Below are positions 6,619 to 10,776 of a DNA stretch of 10,776 nucleotides, in pieces; the first letter of the stretch is position 1; each line of letters starts with the position of its first letter. The notes below the pieces were generated by a model. The model did not search any database. It worked only from the letters and a program-made list of their open reading frames with translations, and had not been told where the DNA came from. Made by a program: the position numbers and the translations under genes. This DNA comes from CAVDHB01 sp963608705 (GTDB lineage Bacteria > Bacteroidota > Bacteroidia > Bacteroidales > Bacteroidaceae). The stretch spans positions 1 to 10,776 of the forward strand of contig CAVDHB010000071.1 in the NCBI GenBank assembly GCA_963608705.1, read 5' to 3'.

Positions 6619-9006
6619 TCAGAGCTTTTTAGGAGGATAGAGCGCGTCCCACCACGTGGAGTCGTCTTGCAGGTATTTGGCGAACCAGGCGTGGATGGTG
6701 TTCTCCCATTGGACGCGTTTCTGGTAGTCGGTTACATGGTGTCCCTGTCCTTCCACTTCCACCAGGGCGGTGGGTCTTCCCAAGAGTTTCAGGGCCGTGT
6801 ACATGGCGATGCCCTGTGCGGTGGGTACGTTCATGTCCGCCGTGCCGTGTAAGAACAGCAAGGGGGTGTGGATTTTGTCGGCCTGGTAGAGCGGGCTATG
6901 GTCTACATAGAGTGGCTTGTTATTCCAGGGGTAGCTGCCAGCTGCGCTGATTTCGCTGTACGAATAGCCCCAGTAGCCGTAGCCCCAGTAGCCGGCGATG
7001 TCGCTGATGCCCGCATGAGAGATGGCGGCGGCGAAGAGGTCGGTCTTGGTTTGCAGGTATTGGGTCATGAAACCTCCGTAGGAAGCGCCGATGCAACCCA
7101 CTTTCCGCTTGTTCACGAACGGATGCGTGGCCATGAATCGCTTGACGCCTTCGATGATGTCGTCGGCGGTATAGTCGCCGTAGGTGTTCACATGGCGTGC
7201 GGAGAACTTCTGCCCGAAGCCTGTGGCACCGCTGGGGTTCACCACGTAGACCACATAGCCTAATGCGGCGTAAAGATGGTGCGGGTAGCGGCTTTCAAAG
7301 TTCCGGCTGGTGGGACTGCATCCACCGTAATAGTTCACAATCATCGGGTATTTCTTCTTCGGGTCGAAATGGGGAGGAAGGTAATACCGTCCGTAGATGG
7401 TGTCGCCGCGGGAGTTCGTGAAGTTCCACGGCTTGCATTCTCCTAACTCGACATTCTGGAGGATGGTCTTGCTGAGGTCTTCTTTCAGCTGGCTTTTACC
7501 CGAAGTCAGGCTCAGTGTGTAGATGCGGTCGGAGTTGGAGGCACTTTCTCCTATCCACGCACCTTGTTTTGCGTTGTTTGCGAGCGTGAAGGACATGACC
7601 ATATCCTCCGGTACGTGGATAAGGAGGATTTCTCTGTTGGCGGGATTCAGACGGTACAGGCTGAGCGAGTCTTTGTTTTCTGCCGTGAAATAGACCATGC
7701 CGTCGGCTTTGCTCCAGGACACTCGTTGTGGATTGGGGTTGAAGTCCTTGGTAAGCGGGGTGATTTTCTTGTCCGCAAGGTTCATCAGATACAGCTGGTT
7801 GTCTATCATGCTGGGGATTTGCCCCTTTTCCACGTTCTTGCCGATGCCTCCTAAGCATTCAGGCGACCCGGTGAGGAGTATCTTTTTCCCGTCGGGGGAG
7901 AAGGAGGCATTGTTGATGAAGCCGTCTTTTTCCACTAACGGAGTGGCCTCTCCCTTCCTCATGTCATATATAAATAAGGAGTAGAGGGTAGTGGGGCGTT
8001 GCGTCAGTCTGCGTTCGCTTTTCATGAGCAGCAGTTTCTGGCCGTCAGAGGAGATGTCTGACACATCCACGTTGTTATAGCCAAAAGTGAGCGGTTGCAG
8101 AGTACGGGTCTTCAAGTCGAACAGGGCGGGATAGGAGCGGTCTCTCCATCCTGCTTGCCGGTCGTCGGGATCCACGACCTCAAAAATTTCTTTCTTCTCC
8201 TTTGGCCCTTTACGGGTCAATGTGAAGAGCAGGTAGTCCTCGGAGGGCGACACTTCGAAAGAACCTTCTTGGGGAAGTCCCTTTGCCCACACTTCTTCCT
8301 GTCCGTCCAGCGGGGAGACGAGTACCATCTCTTTCCCTTCCGCTCCGTTTCGGGTGTAGTAGTATTTGTTTGTGCGGGGCATCCAGTGCAATGTTTCGGT
8401 GCGCTGGCTTACGATGCGCCCGGAGGCTGTCTCTGAAACTTGGTTGGAGGTGAGTGTCTTCCCTCCCGGTAGCACGGTGCGATATACAGTGATGAGGTAT
8501 CGTCCGTCGGGGGACATTTCCACAGAGGCGGCTCTCTTCCCGTCCGTGATGTCTTTGAGTGTAAGCAGCCGGGTGTCATTGTCTTTCAACGAGAGATACC
8601 CGTCTTTGTCCGTGTGCAAGGTGATGTCCGGACGCTGCGTGGAAGAGGTGGAGGTGTACTGGATGCGTATTTCGTGTGTGCCTGGCTCCAGGTTGAGCTT
8701 GGCGGTATCTTTCTCCGCCTTCGTCTTCTTGCGGTCTACGAGCAAAGTGAAGTCTCCGATTCCCTTTACAATGAGTTTGGCAGGGGTGTAACGGTTGTTC
8801 TCCACCTTGAAACGTGCGGTCTGCCAAGTGGCCTGGTCCTTGCTTGTGTCCCGTTTGCGGTTGTTCACGTCCACACTGTCCATCTCCACCGGTCGTATGA
8901 CCTTATAAGGTGTGTCATAGTGCAACCGGGTAACTTTCAAGTCTTCCGCTGTCAGCTGTGTAGTCAACAGAAGCGAGCAGAACCATAAAATCTCTTTCTT
9001 TTTCAT
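6619..9006 (-). CDS. Secreted S9 family (prolyl oligopeptidase/DPP IV-like) serine peptidase
   Basis: The protein has 795 residues. Residues 1-20 are a signal peptide (MKKKEI then a hydrophobic core, cleavage after L-T-A before Glu21), so it is likely periplasmic or envelope-associated. Residues about 160-510 carry WD/Kelch-like beta-propeller blades with repeated 'SPDG' turns (SPDGRYL, SSDGQKL, SPDGKKI). The C-terminal alpha/beta hydrolase has an oxyanion-type NYYGG motif, nucleophile Ser642 in GASYGG, Asp724 in HGTADMNVP and His756 in GQGHH. This triad order is typical of S9. The DPP IV double-Glu motif (DWVYEEE) is not evident, so dipeptidyl specificity is not supported. An aromatic run (YWGYGYWGYSYSE) lies near the active site. 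The gene is transcribed from a good promoter just upstream and lies ahead of groES. Role: breakdown of peptides outside the cytoplasm, by family inference. Confidence 0.93.
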   Translation of the reverse strand: MKKKEILWFCSLLLTTQLTAEDLKVTRLHYDTPYKVIRPVEMDSVDVNNRKRDTSKDQATWQTARFKVENNRYTPAKLIVKGIGDFTLLVDRKKTKAEKDTAKLNLEPGTHEIRIQYTSTSSTQRPDITLHTDKDGYLSLKDNDTRLLTLKDITDGKRAASVEMSPDGRYLITVYRTVLPGGKTLTSNQVSETASGRIVSQRTETLHWMPRTNKYYYTRNGAEGKEMVLVSPLDGQEEVWAKGLPQEGSFEVSPSEDYLLFTLTRKGPKEKKEIFEVVDPDDRQAGWRDRSYPALFDLKTRTLQPLTFGYNNVDVSDISSDGQKLLLMKSERRLTQRPTTLYSLFIYDMRKGEATPLVEKDGFINNASFSPDGKKILLTGSPECLGGIGKNVEKGQIPSMIDNQLYLMNLADKKITPLTKDFNPNPQRVSWSKADGMVYFTAENKDSLSLYRLNPANREILLIHVPEDMVMSFTLANNAKQGAWIGESASNSDRIYTLSLTSGKSQLKEDLSKTILQNVELGECKPWNFTNSRGDTIYGRYYLPPHFDPKKKYPMIVNYYGGCSPTSRNFESRYPHHLYAALGYVVYVVNPSGATGFGQKFSARHVNTYGDYTADDIIEGVKRFMATHPFVNKRKVGCIGASYGGFMTQYLQTKTDLFAAAISHAGISDIAGYWGYGYWGYSYSEISAAGSYPWNNKPLYVDHSPLYQADKIHTPLLFLHGTADMNVPTAQGIAMYTALKLLGRPTALVEVEGQGHHVTDYQKRVQWENTIHAWFAKYLQDDSTWWDALYPPKKL

Positions 9007-9028
9007 GATATGTCTTTTAGTTTATGTG

Positions 9029-9059
9029 CAAAGTTACGCTCTTTCTGTCGAATAATCAA
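9029..9059 (-). promoter_or_regulatory. Promoter of the S9 peptidase gene
   Basis: On the minus strand TTG (9059-9057), a 20-nt spacer and TAACTTTG (9036-9029) match the Bacteroidetes promoter consensus. The -7 box lies 22 nt before the ATG at 9006, giving a very short leader. The region 9060-9164 between this and the divergent promoter shows no gene and no further motif that I can support. Confidence 0.75.
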
Positions 9060-9164
9060 CATTCTGTCTGTTTTCTTCCGTTTGAGATGGAGTGAATTAT
9101 GCTTGTCATCGCCCACAGACTTTCATTTGGAAACACTTTTTTTGAGAAAAAGAAGCCTGTCCAA

Positions 9165-9194
9165 TGGTTTTATGTGGAAAAATCCGTAACTTTG
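9165..9194 (+). promoter_or_regulatory. Promoter of the GltD-like oxidoreductase gene
   Basis: TAACTTTG at 9187-9194 is a perfect -7 box, identical to that of the divergent peptidase promoter. The -33 position holds TGG (9165-9167) 19 nt upstream, a weak match. The leader to the ATG at 9252 would be about 50 nt. Confidence 0.65.
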
Positions 9195-9251
9195 CAAAGT
9201 GGAGGTGGCAAATTCGGAAAGCTATCCTGCCAACTATAAAGTAATAATAAC

Positions 9252-10625
9252 ATGAGCGAAAACAATACCACAGATTTTCATGAGGTGAATCGGCCTTATA
9301 CGGCCTTGGAGGCTATCACGGAGGCTAAACGTTGTCTGCACTGCAAGGTGCCGGGATGCCGCAAGGGGTGTCCCATCGGCAATGAGATACCTGATTTCAT
9401 ACACCAGCTTTCCATGGGAAACATGGGAGAGGCTATGAGCATCATTAACGGACGGAGTAACTTGCCCGCCATCTGCGGACGCGTGTGTCCTCACGAGAAA
9501 CAGTGCGAGGGACATTGCGTGTTGGCACGCAAGGGAATGTCCATCCATATTGGAAAAATAGAATCTTTCATTGCCGACTTCGACAGCGACATGAATCTTA
9601 TACGCGAGAAACTGCCGCAGAAAACCAGAGGAAAGGTGGCTGTCATCGGTTCTGGACCGGCAGGATTGACCGTGGCCGGCGACTTGGCTCGTCAGGGATT
9701 TAACGTGACAATCTTCGAGGGGCAGGAAGAGCCTGGAGGCGTGCTGATTTACGGTATTCCTGAATACCGCTTGCCCAAGGCCGTGGTGCGCAAGGAAATA
9801 GCCAAGATTGAGGCGTTGGGCGTGAACTTTGTACTGAACTGCCTTATCGGAAAGGAAATCACGGTGGATGATATTTTCGCACAGGGATACGACGCTATCT
9901 TCATTGGTACGGGTACGGCTTTGCCGCAGGATCTGGATATTCCGGGACATGATTTGAACGGCGTGATTCAGTCGGAGTACTTCCTGCACTGCGTGAACAG
10001 CTACAAGTTGGGAGCGGTGAGCAGAGATGCGGTGCCTCTGAACGAGGGTGAGCGCATTGGTATCATCGGTTGTGGAAACGTGGCGATGGACGCAGCCCGG
10101 ACGGCTGTCAGAATGGGCGCGAAGAGTGTGACCATCGTGTACCGCAAGACGAAGGATAGGATGCCGGCCAATCTCAGCGAGTATAACGAGGCGGTGAACG
10201 AAGGAGTGAATTTCTTGTGGGAGCATACTCCTGTGTCCTTCATCGGTGAGGATGGCAAGCTGACGGGACTTCATGTCACCACTCCCGAAGGTGAAAAAGA
10301 CTTGGAGTTCGACCGTATCTGTTTAGCAGTGGGATCTCGTCCGGCCAACCGTATCGTCTCCACGACAAAGGGTATCGAGGTGGACGAGAAGGGATATGTG
10401 ATTGTGAAAGACAAGCCTTTCGGAATGACCACACGACGCGGCGTGTTCGCAGGTGGCGATGTGGTGCATCATCCGCAAACGGTGGTGTTGGCCATGAAAG
10501 CCGCACAGGCAGTCTCGGTGGGCATCCAGCAGTATGTGGACGCCATCAAGCTGTTGGAGGCTTGCAAGGAGGATGAGGAAAACCAGAATCCGAACGTGAC
10601 CATAGACCCTGCGTCGTCCAAATAA
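9252..10625 (+). CDS. gltD: GltD/NfnB-type NADPH-dependent oxidoreductase (glutamate synthase small-subunit family)
   Basis: The protein has 457 residues, usual for stand-alone family members. The N-terminal iron-sulfur domain has Cys28, 31, 36, 40 and Cys75, 79, 85, 89 in the two clusters typical of GltD and NfnB/SudA (CxxCxxxxCxxxCP and CxxxCPxxxxxCxxxC). An FAD-binding GSGPAG motif lies at 133-138, an NAD(P)-binding GCGNVAMD at 273-280, with Arg298 in VYRK, consistent with NADPH use. The C-terminal flavin motif is FAGGDVV. In known relatives it moves electrons between NADPH, FAD and Fe-S centres, either to a glutamate synthase large subunit or, as NfnB, with an NfnA partner. Neither partner gene is in this window, so which role applies is open. 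The ATG has an A/T-rich leader. The gene is divergent from the peptidase. Confidence 0.9.
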   Translation: MSENNTTDFHEVNRPYTALEAITEAKRCLHCKVPGCRKGCPIGNEIPDFIHQLSMGNMGEAMSIINGRSNLPAICGRVCPHEKQCEGHCVLARKGMSIHIGKIESFIADFDSDMNLIREKLPQKTRGKVAVIGSGPAGLTVAGDLARQGFNVTIFEGQEEPGGVLIYGIPEYRLPKAVVRKEIAKIEALGVNFVLNCLIGKEITVDDIFAQGYDAIFIGTGTALPQDLDIPGHDLNGVIQSEYFLHCVNSYKLGAVSRDAVPLNEGERIGIIGCGNVAMDAARTAVRMGAKSVTIVYRKTKDRMPANLSEYNEAVNEGVNFLWEHTPVSFIGEDGKLTGLHVTTPEGEKDLEFDRICLAVGSRPANRIVSTTKGIEVDEKGYVIVKDKPFGMTTRRGVFAGGDVVHHPQTVVLAMKAAQAVSVGIQQYVDAIKLLEACKEDEENQNPNVTIDPASSK

Positions 10626-10641
10626 CTTTCTTATTTTTGTC

Positions 10642-10664
10642 GAATCGGATTTGAAACCCGATTC
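10642..10664 (+). terminator. Possible terminator hairpin after the oxidoreductase gene
   Basis: GAATCGG (10642-10648) pairs with CCGATTC (10658-10664) around a 9-nt loop, 17 nt after the stop codon. The following bases (TATTGATTGT) are T-rich but not a clean T-run, so efficiency is doubtful. Confidence 0.45.
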
Positions 10665-10667
10665 TAT

Positions 10668-10730
10668 TGATTGTCAGGATTTTAATTCGATTGCTTCATT
10701 TGTGTATCGGGTCATAAATCCTGATAATCA
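10668..10730. repeat. Long hairpin running into the right terminal repeat
   Basis: The 15-nt arms 10668-10682 and 10716-10730 are complementary except for one G-T position (core TCAGGATTT/AAATCCTGA), with a 33-nt loop. The last 8 bases of the right arm are the first 8 of the 50-bp inverted repeat. No T-run follows. It may be a second terminator or part of the neighbouring element. Confidence 0.6.
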
Positions 10731-10772
10731 TTGTATATTATTTAATCGTTGTATATTTGCATAAAGTTTCAA
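10723..10772 (+). repeat. Right copy of the perfect 50-bp terminal inverted repeat
   Basis: This is the exact reverse complement of bases 1-50. Bases 10773-10776 (CATC) have no counterpart in the window because the left copy begins at base 1, so the true repeat may be longer. The inner limit is sharp: 10722 and 51 do not match. Confidence 0.95.
10731..10759 (+). promoter_or_regulatory. Bacteroidetes-type promoter in the right repeat, pointing out of the window
   Basis: TTG (10731-10733), 18 nt, then TATATTTG (10752-10759) gives a perfect -7 box with a slightly short spacer. Transcription would begin near 10766 and exit the window, mirroring the left repeat. Confidence 0.5.
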
Positions 10773-10776
10773 CATC

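Noticed and set aside
6619..9006. Assignment of the S9 peptidase as true DPP IV
   Set aside because: The catalytic triad is clear, but the double-Glu substrate motif of DPP IV is not visible, so only the S9 family is claimed.
9234..10274. Long minus-strand open frame opposite the oxidoreductase gene (346 codons)
   Set aside because: The opposite strand encodes a complete family protein with all cofactor motifs; this frame shows none and is a shadow.
1..10776. The whole window as one transposon with 50-bp terminal repeats
   Set aside because: No transposase or recombinase is encoded inside, and the cargo includes groESL, which is normally essential and chromosomal.

Overview
The window looks like a chromosomal segment from a Bacteroidales bacterium (Bacteroides/Phocaeicola-like). 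The evidence is a groES-groEL pair with Bacteroidetes-type sequence, a secreted S9 peptidase of the Bacteroides type, promoters of the TTG-N18-20-TAnnTTTG form used by the Bacteroidetes primary sigma factor, and start codons mostly preceded by A-rich leaders, not Shine-Dalgarno sites.

Layout. Bases 1-50 and 10723-10772 are a perfect 50-bp inverted repeat, so both window edges are the same sequence in opposite orientation. Each copy carries a promoter-like sequence pointing out of the window. Bases 51-606 hold no convincing gene. They contain a pair of 28-nt palindromes (90-197), a candidate promoter (313-342) and a deeply nested set of inverted repeats (about 384-559) that could fold as a structured RNA or be a small non-autonomous element. 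Bases 607-4277 are an AT-rich accessory block of three co-directional + strand genes: a small lipoprotein with an internal duplication, a secreted protein of unknown function, and a membrane-anchored helicase IV (HelD-like) protein with an inserted PD-(D/E)XK-like nuclease domain and a C-terminal helix-turn-helix. The block is closed at 4315-4452 by a second, diverged copy of the paired-palindrome repeat found at 90-236.

Bases 4465-9006 are the more GC-rich core on the minus strand. Transcription runs from a secreted S9 family peptidase (6619-9006), across a 158-bp spacer with competing hairpins, into groES (6188-6460) and groEL (4526-6160), ending at a strong intrinsic terminator at 4465-4497. 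A divergent promoter region (9007-9251) drives the peptidase leftward and a GltD/NfnB-type NADPH oxidoreductase (9252-10625) rightward. Hairpins at 10642-10664 and 10668-10730 lie between that gene and the right-hand repeat.

How it fits together. The right two thirds are housekeeping functions: protein folding, extracellular or periplasmic peptide breakdown, and electron transfer or glutamate metabolism. The left third looks acquired: it differs in base composition, is bounded by repeats, and joins two exported small proteins to a DNA helicase/nuclease. This accessory block and its structured leader are the best candidates for an undescribed system. No function is shown by the sequence.
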